Shown here: positions 23,138 to 33,640 of the stretch, piece after piece
Layout: every line of letters starts with the position of its first letter
Position numbering within the stretch: position 1 is the first letter of the stretch
Source of the DNA: Megascapheus bottae
Lineage: Eukaryota; Chordata; Mammalia; Rodentia; Geomyidae
DNA length: 64,000 bases
NCBI GenBank assembly: GCA_024803745.1
Contig: JANJXV010000013.1
Coordinates: forward strand, 8,680,001 to 8,744,000
Direction of reading: 5' to 3'
Program-made: the position numbers and the translations under genes
The notes under the pieces: model-generated
What the model saw: the letters and a program-made list of their open reading frames with translations, nothing else
The model's database searches: none
What the model was told of the DNA's origin: nothing

Positions 23138-23142
<5 letters not shown>
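22816..23142. other. Gene-free unique stretch
   Basis: No repeat recognised before the CT tract. Confidence 0.45.
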
Positions 23143-23195
<53 letters not shown>

Positions 23196-23530
23196 TCTCT
23201 TTCTGCCTCTCTCCTTTCTCCTTCACTGTCTATATGTTTCTTTCCTCTGTCTTTGTCTCTGTCTCTATCTGGATCTGTGTTTTTCTCTGTCTCTTCTGTC
23301 TCCTCTCTGTCCTTCTGTCCCCTGTCTCCTCTCTCTGTTTCTCTCTGAGTGTCTCCCTATGTCTCTGTCTCTCTCTGTTTCTCTGTCTGTCTCTGTCTCT
23401 GTGTGTGTGTGTCTGTCTGTCTGTCTGTCTCTGTCTGTCTCCCTCTCCCTCTCCCTCTCCCTCTCCCTCTCCCTCTTTCTCTCTCTCTTTCTCTCCCTCT
23501 CCCTCTCTTTCTCTCTCTCTCTCTGCCTCA
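23143..23530. repeat. Long CT-rich polypyrimidine tract
   Basis: Nearly 390 bp are dominated by CT. A pure (CT)n block lies at 23,143-23,190, then CTGT/CTCTGT variants, a (GTCT)n block at about 23,410-23,440, and (CTCCCT)n at about 23,440-23,475. The purine strand is almost pure GA in places, which permits triplex (H-DNA) structures. Long serine/leucine frames across it are an artefact of the repeat. Confidence 0.95.
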
Positions 23531-24819
23531 GACCTTGGAATGGATTTGGCTGCTCACATTAAGTGGCATGCTGACACCACTTGGCGTAGGCAGATAGCTT
23601 TATTAGATGAAGGGTCAAATGCAATAAAATGCTTGGAGGCTTTTAAAAAAACATTAGAAACATTTACCGTGACATTATTGACAAGCTGGTTAATAAGCCT
23701 GCTGGACTGCAGTGAGACTGCTGGAATCAGCACTTCCTCTCCATGTGCGCTGCCCTCCACCTTCTCTTGGGCTCCAAAGTATTTGGGTTTTACCTCCTCC
23801 ATGGAAGTTATCCTTTGGCCTTGCATTGGAGTAGTCTCTTCTCCTAGAAAGGAGATTTCTTCAAGGATATCAAATTGTTCTTTCCCATCTCTGGGTTGTA
23901 AATACTTGCCATGTGTCTTGCAATTACTGATGATACCCAGCTCACTATGGTGCCCAACTCTTAAATTGGGGGCTTTATCATGATGTGAACACAGTGCCCA
24001 TTTAGTAGGAACCATACTTTGAATTCTGCTCTTCCCTAGGCCGGCAATAGAGGGAAGGAGACTCTCTCCTAATACAGCAGCAGGGAGTCACTGCTACTAG
24101 TTAGACACACAATCATACAATGGCCCCATATAAAAGAGGTTTGGTATTGAATGGGTTTGTCCAACTCCAGGCTAGTATAAATATTCTGGACACATTTAAG
24201 GTGAGCTAGGCTAAACTATAACTTCCAGTCACTTAGATGTGTTAAGTACATATTTATTTTTGACTTTGAATATCTTTAACTCAGGATAGATTTATCAAAA
24301 TGTAATCCTATTAAGTAAAGGAGCATTAGAAATAGCCCTAAATAATTAATGTAATGAGGATTTTTACACTTATTTAACCTTTTCACACATATCTTGTTTC
24401 TTTCCATTTTCACTTCTCTTTTCTTCCTAACTCAGACCAAAGGATTCTTTTCCAATGTCTTGCTTTCCCTATCAACAACAACACAAAGAAACTTATAAAC
24501 AGAGTATCATGATGACAATAAACTCCAGTGATGAAATGGGTGTGTCTGAATTTGGACCAGTAATTGAATAATTCCCCATAGCCATCCATTCTCAGTCCTT
24601 GGAGGGCAAAGGTATTCTCCTGTTACACTGAATACACTTGCCCATGAGTGTGATCCTCACTATAAAGCACAACTGTAAGTTCAATGGTAATGCTAAACTG
24701 TTCATAATTTAGATTATCCTGACAGAGAGAAGTCCTGTATTTTGATAGCTTTCCATGTTCTCACATGGATGATGAGGGTAAACACAGCACATATATCCCC
24801 AAGTTGTCTCAAGAATGCC
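23531..24819. other. Repeat-free stretch, no gene called
   Basis: 23,535-24,015 is unusually open on both strands: a 153-codon minus frame at 23,554-24,015, and the non-repeat end of a plus frame to 23,983. Neither shows a recognisable domain. No splice-supported exon can be argued. 23,585-23,720 looks like candidate conserved non-coding DNA. Confidence 0.4.
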
Positions 24820-25040
24820 AGATGCCAGTGGCTCACACCTGTAATTCTAGCTACTCAGAAGGCTGAGAATGGTGGTTTAAAGCCACCTCAGGCAGGAAAG
24901 TTCCTGAGACTCTTATCTCCCATAAATTACCTAAAAGCTTTAAGTGGAGCTCTGGCTCTTGAAGAAGAGCACTAACCTGGAGCAAAAAAGTTCAGAGAAA
25001 ATGCCTAGATCATATGTTCAAAAAAACACCAAGAAAAACA
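24820..25040 (+). mobile_element. B1-head/ID-tail composite SINE
   Basis: Head GCCAGTGGCTCACACCTGTA, link CTTATCTCCCATAAATTACC, tail AGCTCTGGCTCTTGAAGAAG, ending in an A-rich run. The tail is degraded. Confidence 0.82.
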
Positions 25041-25079
25041 AATTAGGAAAAAATGGAATGTGACAAACCATTACTGAGT

Positions 25080-25110
25080 ATGTATATATATATGTATGTA
25101 TGTATATATA
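25080..25110. repeat. (TA/TG)n low-complexity tract
   Basis: TATATATA/TGTATGTA repeats between two SINEs of opposite orientation. Confidence 0.8.
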
Positions 25111-25480
25111 GTCATGGGGATTGAACTCAGGGCATGTGTGCTGTCCCTGAGCTTTTTCTTTTCTGTTTGCTTTTTTTTATTATTGCATTTCAATGTCTGG
25201 ATAACATATAGAGGGGTTACAGTTACATTCATCAGGTAGTGGGTACATTACTTCTTGAAAATTGCTACCCCCTATTATATTTTGTCCCATTTTCCCTGAG
25301 CGTTTGTGCTCAAGGCTAGCACTCTACCATTCTGAGCCACAGCTCCACTTCCACGTTTGGGGTGGTTAGTTAGAGATAAAAATCTCAAGAATTTTCCTAC
25401 CTGGGCTGGCTTTGAACCTTGATCCTCAGATCTCAGCCTTCTGGGTAGCTAGGATTAGTCATGGGCCACCTGTGATGGCA
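25111..25480 (-). mobile_element. B1-head/ID-tail SINE, antisense, split by an L1 3' fragment
   Basis: The antisense tail starts at 25,111 (GTCATGGGGATTGAACTCAG) and resumes at 25,302 (TGCTCAAGGCTAGCACTCTA). It continues to the antisense B1-like head (GCTAGGATTAGTCATGGGCC). The interruption is flanked by CCCTGAGC at 25145-25152 and 25294-25301, an 8-bp TSD. Confidence 0.88.
25153..25293 (-). mobile_element. Short L1 3'-UTR insertion within a SINE
   Basis: Starts with a T-run (antisense A tail, about 25,171-25,178). Then comes AGAGGGGTTACAGTTACATT and text ending CCTATTATATTTTGTCCCAT, like the L1 3'-UTR relics at 27,990 and 28,300. Severe 5' truncation and an 8-bp TSD indicate a real L1 insertion younger than the SINE. 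Confidence 0.78.
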
Positions 25481-25490
25481 GCTAATCCCC

Positions 25491-25669
25491 TTTTTTGGCC
25501 AGACCTGGATTTTAACTCACTGTCCTTGGACTTTCTCAAGGCTAGAGCTCTACCACTTGAGCCACAGCACCACTTCTGGCTTTTTTCTATGTATGTGGTA
25601 CCAAGGAATCCAACCTGGGTCTTCGTGCATGCTAGGCAAGCACTCTACTACTAGGCCAAATTCCCAGCC
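25491..25669 (-). mobile_element. Dual-ID SINE, antisense, young-looking
   Basis: Antisense end GGCCAGACCTGGATTTTAAC, then GAGCCACAGCACCACTTCTG, then first unit GTCTTCGTGCATGCTAGGCA to TTCCCAGCC. A short CAGCTA match flanks it (25,479-25,484 and 25,669-25,674), a weak TSD. It abuts the 5' end of the previous SINE. Confidence 0.9.
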
Positions 25670-25784
25670 AGCTATATGCCTTTTAAGACCAGCAATTGTA
25701 GCAGTTTAGGTTTTTCTACATCTAAGTGCATCCCCTGGAGTGGTACAATGCTAATCTGTGGAATTAAAACAAAAGTCAGTAAAG

Positions 25785-25975
25785 ACTGGTATCTGGAGAT
25801 CTCATGCCAAAGCCAACGCTGGCAGGAAAGTCCATGAGCCTTATCTCTAATAAACTAACCAAAAAGCTGGGAATGGCTCAAGTGGCCTAGCACTAGCCTT
25901 GAGAAGAATAGTTCAGGGACAATGGCCAGGCCCTGAGCTCAAGACCCAAGACCAGCACCAGAAAATAAATAAATG
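25785..25975 (+). mobile_element. B1-head/ID-tail SINE, 5'-truncated
   Basis: The B1-like head lacks its start (begins near GGTATCTGGAGATCTCATGC). The link CTTATCTCTAATAAACTAAC and the tail TGGCTCAAGTGGCCTAGCAC are clear, ending CAAGACCCAAGACCAGCACC and AAATAAATAAATGAG. Confidence 0.82.
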
Positions 25976-26482
25976 AGAAAACAGTAAAATGAAGGAGAAG
26001 GATTATCTTGGAAAGATCTACAACACAGCTGAGAGAGAACATCCCTCTCCCTCCCCCAAATCCATCTAAAAGCTGACTTGACCATGTGGTTTAAATACCA
26101 AGGACATTTTTGTGGAAGTGAATATGTCATTTCAGCATAGAAACACTCAAAATCAGTAGGTGATTGAGCCTGTTCTCCTTTTCCTCTGACAACTGACCGG
26201 CTGTGAAGGTGAGCTGCAGCAGACTAGAGTAAACTTATAGAAAAGAACCTCTGATATAAGAAGCAGCTGAGATATCAGAGCCATTTGTTCCTGCAGCACA
26301 CTCTATCCTACTATGACAGAAGCAGAATGAATCACTAAGGTGTTTCAGTGTTTAGGAAAATACGCAATCAAAGGCTTGAGGCAGACTTAGAGCTAGATCT
26401 TCATAGAATCAAACTTTGCGCACTGAAAATATACCAGAAATAATGGGTAAGCAAATTGTGTATGATCAAGAATACATACTCA
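25976..26482. other. Gene-free unique stretch
   Basis: No repeat or exon recognised. Confidence 0.45.
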
Positions 26483-26685
26483 GGCTAGGAATGTGGCTTG
26501 GTGCTAGAATGCTTGCCTTCCATGCATGAAACCTTGGGCTCTATTCCTCAGTACCATATAAACAGAAAAGGCCAGAGGTGGTGCTGTGGTAGAGTTCTAC
26601 CCTTGTAAAACAAACAAACAACAATAATAATAAAAAAAAAACTAAGAAGCAGTGTACAGGCCCTACGTTCAAGCCCCAGTACTGG
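26483..26685 (+). mobile_element. Dual-ID SINE, older
   Basis: First unit CTTGGTGCTAGAATGCTTGC. Second unit GTGGTGCTGTGGTAGAGTTC with an (ACAA)n/(TAA)n insertion at about 26,608-26,640, ending GTTCAAGCCCCAGTACTG and a G run. Confidence 0.8.
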
Positions 26686-27570
26686 GGGGGGAAGTGCATA
26701 CTCATAAAAATTTGATTTTATTCTATACACTTAGGGGAGCCACAAAAGTCATCTGAACACAAGAGTGATAGGATCAAACATCCTTCCTCTAAGCCAGAGA
26801 ATGACAGAGCCAGATGATATCGCAGTTGACCTACCAGCCAGAACGGTGGAGAAGGTTACAGAGTATGGGGTGTGTTAATATTATTGGCTTTGACATGACT
26901 GGCAAAGTAGCTCCCACAGACCCATAGCAGCAGAGCTTTGCTTAAAACCTCAGTCCAAAGATATCTATGTGCATACCCACAGTGGTATAATTACTTTGTA
27001 TCAAGTACATGTATCAAAATACCCTTCAAGATTATAACAGGTTTAATTAAATGCACAGTGAAATCCACTTAAGATGAGGTAATTGGGTAGAACCTGATTT
27101 TCCTTCCCACTGCGTCTGACAGACACGAGGACATTGCAGGGAACAGGCAGCACGTAGAGATGATGAAGAGGCAGAAGTCAAGAGCTGCTGTTTTAGAGGC
27201 CATGGCAGAATAGGTGCTTTCCACAGTCAGGCATAGGGAGTTTTGAAAAGCAGGAAGCCATCTCAGTCAGAGCCATCTCCTCCCATCTTCTTGGACCTCT
27301 CCCTTTTACTGCTTACATCTGACCAGTGAGTGGCAACTCAGTCTGCTGGGACACCTGGCCACCTTTGGCACCTTCTTTTTTTGCCTCCTCTCCTGTATCT
27401 CCCTTAGCCAGTCTCATGTGCCCGGTGCTCAAAATTTGCATCCATCTCTGAACACTTCTGACCACTCCTTTACGCCTGATCTGCGTCAAGTCCCAATAGT
27501 ATTTCATCTAGATGACCAACCTCCATCATACTCTGAACCTCCATCCCCTACCAGTTATTCTCAACCAACA
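26686..27570. other. Gene-free unique stretch
   Basis: No recognised repeat or exon. Frames are short. Confidence 0.45.
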
Positions 27571-27574
27571 GCCA

Positions 27575-27705
27575 AATTGTGTTTTTGAAACCTAAAGTCA
27601 TGCCTCTCTCAAGGCTCTCTAGGGATTCTTGGTTCATTCCAAGTAACAGTCCAGCCTAGGTCTTCACAATGACTTTAAAGACCCTAATATTGTTTCTTCC
27701 AGATC
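27575..27705 (+). mobile_element. L2-like relic
   Basis: AGTCATGCCTCTCTCAAGGC, then AACAGTCCAGCCTAGGTCTT, then CAATGACTTTAAAGACCCTA resembles the L2 3' region. Low identity. Confidence 0.4.
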
Positions 27706-27984
27706 CAGAGAAAATTCAAACATGATTCTAAACGATGTGATAGATGAAATGCCTCATGCTGCGTTGACTTGAGCAAATACTAGGTTACTGAACAAATACT
27801 GCTCTGGATTAGAATGCTACTCAACACAGACAACACAGACTAACTGTGTTGTGTTCATTCCAGTTCCTAGTCTTGATGGAAAGATAGGCAAGAAAGTTCA
27901 GATATCAGAGGACTGTAGGGCTACTTTTAAAGAAGAGTACTGAGAAGGAGCACCCAGCATCTAGAAAGTTTGGAAATCAGTTTT

Positions 27985-28560
27985 TAAAATTTTTTTATTA
28001 TAATTAATAGAAGGGTTACATTATATTAGGCCAGCTAGAAGGAACATTTCTTAACAATCATTGCTACCCCTTCTCGTGTTTTTTGTCCCCATTTCCCCTC
28101 CCCAATCCTCCCCTCAACTTGTTTTCCCCCTTCCATATCCTATTTCAAATAAACAAACATATATACAATATATCAGATAACAAGGTAAGATAAGAAATAA
28201 CATAGCACATTAAGAACAACAGTAACACCGTATATGGCACATGTTTCTATATCTTGGAGGTCCTTCCATTTTTCCTCATTCTATATGGCCTTATCAAAGT
28301 GATGTACAGAGTGGTTACAGTTACATACATAAGGTAGTGAGAACATTTTTTTTTATCAAACATTGTTACAGCCTCCCACATTTTTCTCTCACTTAACCTC
28401 CCTCCACCCCTCCCCAAGTTATAAAGTTCATTTCCAACATATTATCTTGTGAGTGTCACTGTTGCATTGGTTTACCCTTTTTTCTTTCACTCCATCCTTT
28501 AACCAGTAATCCTTTTTTTAATAAACTGAATCAAACTCATTTTTATGAGTTTTCGATAAG
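27985..28560 (-). mobile_element. L1 3'-UTR remnants, antisense
   Basis: 27,985-28,285 has the layout of the L1-B 3' UTR: TTTTTTATTATAATTAATAG, then AAGGGTTACATTATATTAGG, a C-rich block, ATATATCAGATAACAAGGTA, ATCTTGGAGGTCCTTCCATT. 28,300-28,550 is a second related unit (GTGGTTACAGTTACATACAT). No TSD was identified. Confidence 0.75.
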
Positions 28561-28934
28561 CTATAATACCTTTCAGACATTTCAAGATCAACATTAATGT
28601 CTAGGTGGTCTCTACAGCATTTCTTGTCCACTAAAAACCATACATGCTAATTATATTATAATCAAATCATCCCTGGTGCTGATGTATCCAAGAGCCAAGC
28701 ATGCTGTGATGATGAAGGCCAAATGCTCTAGTCCAGACAACAGAATCAAAATGCCCTGATTCTCATATACCTCTACCCAAACGAACAGTGTCCTGTAGGC
28801 TGTGGGACTAGAAAGTAGTTTGTGCCAACCTGCTTCTATGTTCAGAGGTTTAGCAGAATCAGGAGATAACTATACTGGCTGAGTAAGAGTCTATGAAACT
28901 GATCACTGTAGGAATATCCCCAATGGCAGGCCCA
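28561..28934. other. Gene-free stretch between L1 pieces
   Basis: No family recognised. It may be more decayed L1, but I cannot support that. Confidence 0.4.
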
Positions 28935-29812
28935 ACCAATTATACTGAACGTAGCCACTCTACCAGCTGATATCTGACAAAGATGCTTTTTCTTGGAGAA
29001 AACACAACCTCCTCCATACATGATTTAGAGAGCAATGGATATCCACATGTAAAAGATTGAAACTATATCCTTGTCTCTTTGCCTGTCCTGATATCAGTCC
29101 AGTGGCTTGAAAGCCATAAGTAAGACATGAAACTTGGAAACTGCTGCAGGAAAACAGGGAAAATACTTGAAGATAGAGAAACATAAGCAATAACATCCTG
29201 AATGTAACTGGCTCAGCAAATAAGAGCAAGAACTGACAAATGGGATTGCACCAAACTCAAAAGCTTCTACAGCAAACAAAATGGAGAGCAAGAACTGACA
29301 AATGGGATTGCACCAAACTCAAAAGCTTCTACAGCAAACAAAATGGTTGCTAAACTGGAGAGACAGCCTAGTGAGTGGGAGAAAATATTTTCCAGTTTTA
29401 CATCTGACAAGGCATTCATAACTAGAATATGTAGGGTGCTCAAAAATCTGAACTTCCAAAAAACTAACATCACAATTAATAAATGGGAAAATGAACTGAA
29501 CAGATACTTCTTGAAAGAAGTACAGATAGCCATTAAATACATGAAGAAAAGCTCAATATCCCTGGCCATAAAGGAATTACAAATCAAACTGATATTGAAA
29601 CTTCTTCTTACTCCAGTTAGAATGCTATCAAGGAAAAATGAACCCTAAGAACAAATGCAGCTATATGACTTGTGGGAAGGGATGAGAAGGAAAAAGAAGG
29701 AGAGAACAAGGGAACGGATGACACTGTTGAAAAAGAAATGTAATCTTTATCTGGCTTATATAACTATAACCCCTCTGTATGTCACCTTTACAATAACAAT
29801 AAAAAATGAACC
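28935..29812 (+). mobile_element. L1 ORF2 3' part, sense, 5'-truncated
   Basis: Follows the L1 ORF2 C-terminal half: GGAGAAAACACAACCTCCTC, then TGACAAATGGGATTGCACCA, then the open piece 29,343-29,648 with EWEKIFSSFTSDKAFITR, YMKKSSISLAIKELQIK and LTPVRML. It ends CCTCTGTATGTCACCTTTAC and AATAAAAAA. A 62-bp perfect tandem duplication (29,223-29,346) shifts the frame. It appears distinct from L1-A and L1-B. Confidence 0.85.
29223..29346. repeat. Perfect 62-bp tandem duplication in L1 ORF2
   Basis: Unit one is 29,223-29,284 and unit two 29,285-29,346, each starting AGAGCAAGAACTGACAAATG and ending AGCAAACAAAATGG. I saw no mismatch. 62 is not a multiple of three. Confidence 0.95.
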
Positions 29813-30182
29813 TTATACTCTTGGTAGGAATAAAAATGTTTGCTAACATTATAGAAAGTAATACGGAGGTTCCACAAAATATTAAAAATAGTTCTCACTC
29901 TTGGGCTGAAAGGAATGTAAGTCAGATTATAATAGAAACACTTTTACACTCAAATTTCCTGCATGGCTATGGAATGGCTATGAAGCAGCTTGATGCCTTA
30001 CAACCAATGAACAGATTAGGAAAGTGTAGTTTATAAAAGTAATGGACTATTAGTCATTTAAAAATGAAGTTCTCATTTGCAAAAAAAAAAATGAGTAGAA
30101 TATCATGTTATACCAAGAAGGTCAGATTCAAAAGGACAAAGGTTGTTAGTGTTCTCTGCTACATGGAAGCTAAGCTTAAGCG

Positions 30183-30227
<45 letters not shown>

Positions 30228-30945
30228 AGCTACCCTAGATAAATACATGCATAAATGTCCATATGTAAGGTAAATAACATTAAATGAACTTTCTTTGTAT
30301 GAAGATGACATAAAAAAACTCACCGAAAGGTTTTTATTAATAGAAGGGATAAGAGGAATAGGGAAAGAAAAACAATAGAAGATGTTAAAGAGCAATATTT
30401 GTATTGTTACATGCTGCTGCAAAACCCCTTGGAACAATTAGTATACATTTAAAAATATGAATGATCAAACGGAGAAGCAGGTTCTGTTGGCTATGGACTG
30501 GGATAAAATGAAGGAGAGTGAATATGATAGGAGTCATGATGTTATTGTATCTGAATACTGTATATACTTTTATTTGTATATGTGTAAAAGGGGAGGTAAG
30601 GAAAAAACAAGATGAGTGGAAGTGGTGGAGAAGGGAGAGTGGGAGAAAAACATAGGAAGGGGAAGAAATGTTTAAGAAGTAATGTACCCACTACCTGATG
30701 AATGTAACTAACCCCTCTGTACATCACCCAACAATAACATTTAAAAAAGAAAAAATAGGCATCTGTGAAAATACAACAATGAAACCTATTGAAGTTGTTT
30801 CAAGAAACGGGAAGAGAATATAAGGGAGAGTAATGGAAGTGGGACATTGATTAGAGTTTGCGTTCATATGTGGAAATGTAAGAATGAAACCTCCTTGTAT
30901 AACTAATATTTGCTAAGAAAAATGTTCATTTAAAAAATGAATTAA
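29813..30945 (+). mobile_element. Older L1 3' region(s), sense
   Basis: 29,860-30,170 follows late ORF2 (TAATACGGAGGTTCCACAAA; GGTCAGATTCAAAAGGACAA). 30,440-30,745 is 3' UTR ending TAACCCCTCTGTACATCACC and AACAATAACA. 30,750-30,945 is another 3'-UTR-like unit ending TTGTATAACTAATATTTGCT. Edges are approximate and more than one copy may be present. Confidence 0.65.
30183..30228. repeat. (ATATAC)n hexamer repeat
   Basis: Seven or more copies of a CATATA/ATATAC unit inside the older L1 remnant. Confidence 0.92.
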
Positions 30946-30959
30946 GAATTTCAAGATGG

Positions 30960-31178
30960 AGCCAGGCGCTTTGGGTCACGCCTGTAATCCTAGCTACTCA
31001 GGAGGCTGAGATCTGAGGATCAAGGTTCAAAGCCAACCTGGCACAAAAGGATCTGAGACTCTTATCTCCAATTAAGCTCTAGAAAAGAAGTGGGGCTTGG
31101 CTCAAGGGTAGGGCAGTAGCCTTAACCTGAAGAGTTCATCGAGGACGCCTATGAGGAGTTCAAGCCCATGACCCCCCA

Positions 31179-31223
<45 letters not shown>
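30960..31223 (+). mobile_element. B1-head/ID-tail SINE with (CA)n tail and 13-bp TSD
   Basis: Head GCCAGGCGCTTTGGGTCACG, CTAGCTACTCAGGAGGCTGA; link CTCTTATCTCCAATTAAGCT; tail GGGGCTTGGCTCAAGGGTAG. (CA)n follows at about 31,181-31,220. AATTTCAAGATGG flanks the whole unit at 30947-30959 and 31224-31236, so the (CA)n lies inside the TSD and belongs to the SINE's own tail. Confidence 0.94.
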
Positions 31224-31307
31224 AATTTCAAGATGGTGACCAAAAAGCATTCATTTGCTCTACCTAGGGACTTTGTTTTGCCTATGTGTTGGACTATTTT
31301 TATTAGA

Positions 31308-31735
31308 TTTGTGAGGGCGGGGGGCTTGTCCTAGAGTTTATACAGGATGTCACACCTAACTTGGCTTGCTTGGTCAACTGACCCTTTACCATTTGAGCCA
31401 TGCCTCCAGTCAGGAATTTTTCTGATCATGTTGAACTTCTCTGTCCAGGCTGGCTTTTTTCCCTTATATATTTTATAGTTATTATATATTTTACTACTTC
31501 AAGAATTCGCAGCACTCAATTTGTAAGCACCTATACAGCACACCATATTCTTCACTATAATTTCTATGTAACTTCCTGATTCTCAAGGTTTATTTCATTT
31601 GCTTTCTTTTGCCACTGCTGTGCTGTCTTTTAATAATGCATGCTTCTCTAGGCTTTTCATCCCCATTCTCCAGATCTTAGCTTCCTGACAAGCTAGGGTT
31701 ATAGGCATGCATCTGATGGCACCTGATGAATTCAA
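31308..31735 (-). mobile_element. B1-head/ID-tail SINE, antisense, interrupted
   Basis: The antisense tail and link lie at 31,310-31,460 (GACCCTTTACCATTTGAGCC; TGTCCAGGCTGGCTTTTTT). The antisense head remnant is at 31,668-31,735 (AGCTAGGGTTATAGGCATGC). About 200 bp of AT-rich sequence of unknown family separates them. Confidence 0.6.
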
Positions 31736-31822
31736 GCTGAGTTGAAACAGCCTGACACACCCTCTTTAATCCTGGCAGCAGAAGAGTGTGTGAGGGGACC
31801 AGCTGTGTTCTACATGAAGATA

Positions 31823-32152
31823 TGTTGGGGGCCCGAGTAACGCCATGTCTAATAACTTTCTGCTGAGGCTTGTAGTAGGGATAAAACACGTGGATCTCTT
31901 TGTCCTGTCCATCTTGTATACTGATAGGCTCCCTCACCCAATATAAGGAGGAGGGATTTAGGGGCTAGAGAGAGAGAGCGAGATCTTCCTGCCTTGATGA
32001 AGCTGCTTGGCGTCTCTGTTCATGCTCTGGGGTAAGAAGGCTGGGTGCGGGAGGACATTGGGCCCCTTCCTCTCGCGGCTTAGCCTGGTTGGGGTGTGTT
32101 TTTCCCCAAACCCCTACTAGAAGAGGGTGACCGGGGACGAAGGACCCCGACA
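31823..32152 (+). mobile_element. Solo LTR, ERV class II-like, plus strand
   Basis: 330 bp bounded by TGTTGGGGGCC and CCCCGACA (TG...CA). The 6 bp before it is AAGATA (31817-31822) and after it AAGATG (32153-32158), a 5-of-6 TSD of the length typical for class II (ERVK/IAP-like) elements. A TATA-like AATATAAGG lies near 31,939, as expected for U3. No internal viral sequence is present. The start resembles other class II LTRs; family name not assigned. Confidence 0.82.
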
Positions 32153-32219
32153 AAGATGGTCTCTAATCCCAGAGACAGCCTTGTTTGTTGACTAGAAATA
32201 TCCCTTCCTGATATATATT

Positions 32220-32530
32220 TTGGCTCTAGGTGGTCTCCCAGTGTCTCCGACAACAGGCTTGGTCCCCAGCCTTTGTGCAGAGAGCTGGAGGGAGGGAGCA
32301 GAAGGAGGGGCCTATCATTGACAGTATCTCCTACAAGAACAGCCCTGGGACCCCAGTCCCTTCCTCTACCTTTGAGATTCCTGGTCGCCATGAAGTGATT
32401 AAAGCTGTTTCATTATGTTCTCCCCACCATGATATTCTGCTTTGTCACAGGCCCAAAGGCTTGGGCTGCTGACTGGCCCAGTTTTTCCTTCCAAAATTTT
32501 AGTTGATTGCTTTGACAGAATGTGTGAATG
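32220..32530 (+). mobile_element. MaLR-type LTR, sense
   Basis: GGCTTGGTCCCCAGCC, GGGACCCCAGTCCCTTCCTC, TGGTCGCCATGAAGTGATTA, CACCATGATATTCTGCTTTG, TCACAGGCCCAAAGGCTTGG follow the ERVL-MaLR LTR in order. The terminal poly(A)-signal part is lost or mutated. Confidence 0.7.
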
Positions 32531-33289
32531 CATGAATGATTTATAGAACACAAAGGTTTGCTTTGAATCATGTTTGGAAAGACTAAGAAGGGGTAGCGGT
32601 TGACCCTGGGATTTCTCCCAGCTCTGGTAAGGGACCTGTGGTTGTGTATCAACACCTGGTGAGAGGATCAGGTGAGAGGATGACCTGAGTACAGGGGAAT
32701 CCAAGAGAGTTGAAATCATGTTGATGAAATCACCAGCACAAGAATAAGCTCGCTTCCAGGAGAACCAACTTCCTCTCCCAAGGTCATCAGGCCATTGGCC
32801 AACTGAGGCCTGTTCCCCTAGTACAGACCTTGTCACTTCTCAATGCAGTTGCACTGGGAATCAAGGCTGTTACCTGTGTTTTGGAGAACACAAACCACAT
32901 CTCCCAAAAATCCATCGAACTGCAGCCTGACACATGAGGAGGTCCTTCTTGTCTGCTTCTTTCTTCTTCTTGCCTTTCACAAAGCTCACTTGTGTTGTGG
33001 GAAAGGGTATCTTTGGGGGGGGGGGTGCAGTTTTCATGATGCTTCTATGACATCAAAGGGATGTTTTCCTTGATATCTCTCAGGTCTCTTCTCCTCTCCC
33101 TTCCCCTACAAATAGGCAATGAGTAATCTGAAGGTGGTATCAGAACAAAGACATGAAAAGGGGGAGAACCTCAGATATCAGTCATAAGATCATTGGTTAG
33201 ACTCTTGTGGGTCTCTTTGAGTCTTAGCCTCCAAACCAGTGGACAATGCATGGGATAGCACCTTTCCATACCATGGACCTGACATTCAA
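32531..33289. other. Gene-free unique stretch
   Basis: Includes a G run at 33,015-33,025. No repeat or exon recognised. Confidence 0.45.
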
Positions 33290-33640
33290 GGCCTCCTGTG
33301 AGCTGGTCTCGCCTGTGCTTCTGTAATCTCATATCTTATTTAGTTATGCCTTTGCTCTCATGCTTCTGTTTCAGCTGTTTTGTTTTGTGACTTCCTATAT
33401 TGATGAATAGATCTTGTTTCTCTCCAAAGACTTGCTTCGGATATTTCCACCTCATTCTCACCTGTGCACTCACAGAAGTCATCTATACCCATGGCCTGAC
33501 TTAAATATGTCCTGCTATTACCTGAGTTCTTCATTCAAGTGGCCACACTGTCTTTCTCTTGTACAATCCCCTAGCACTTCATCTACAACTCTCTTCCTTT
33601 CCAATGTCATGGATATGTATCTCTGTCAATTAAAAATCTT
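33290..33640 (+). mobile_element. L2-like relic
   Basis: CTTCTGTTTCAGCTGTTTTG, then GATATTTCCACCTCATTCTC, then TGTACAATCCCCTAGCACTT and TGTATCTCTGTCAATT follow the general order of L2 3' sequence (fast-food of short clauses rather than long identity). Tentative. Confidence 0.4.

Noticed and set aside
23080..23983. Serine/leucine-rich open frames of up to 249 codons
   Set aside because: They are produced by the CT-rich simple repeat; all frames stay open because the repeat contains no stop codons.
32399..32836. 145-codon minus-strand frame
   Set aside because: It runs antisense into a MaLR LTR and has no domain; likely chance.
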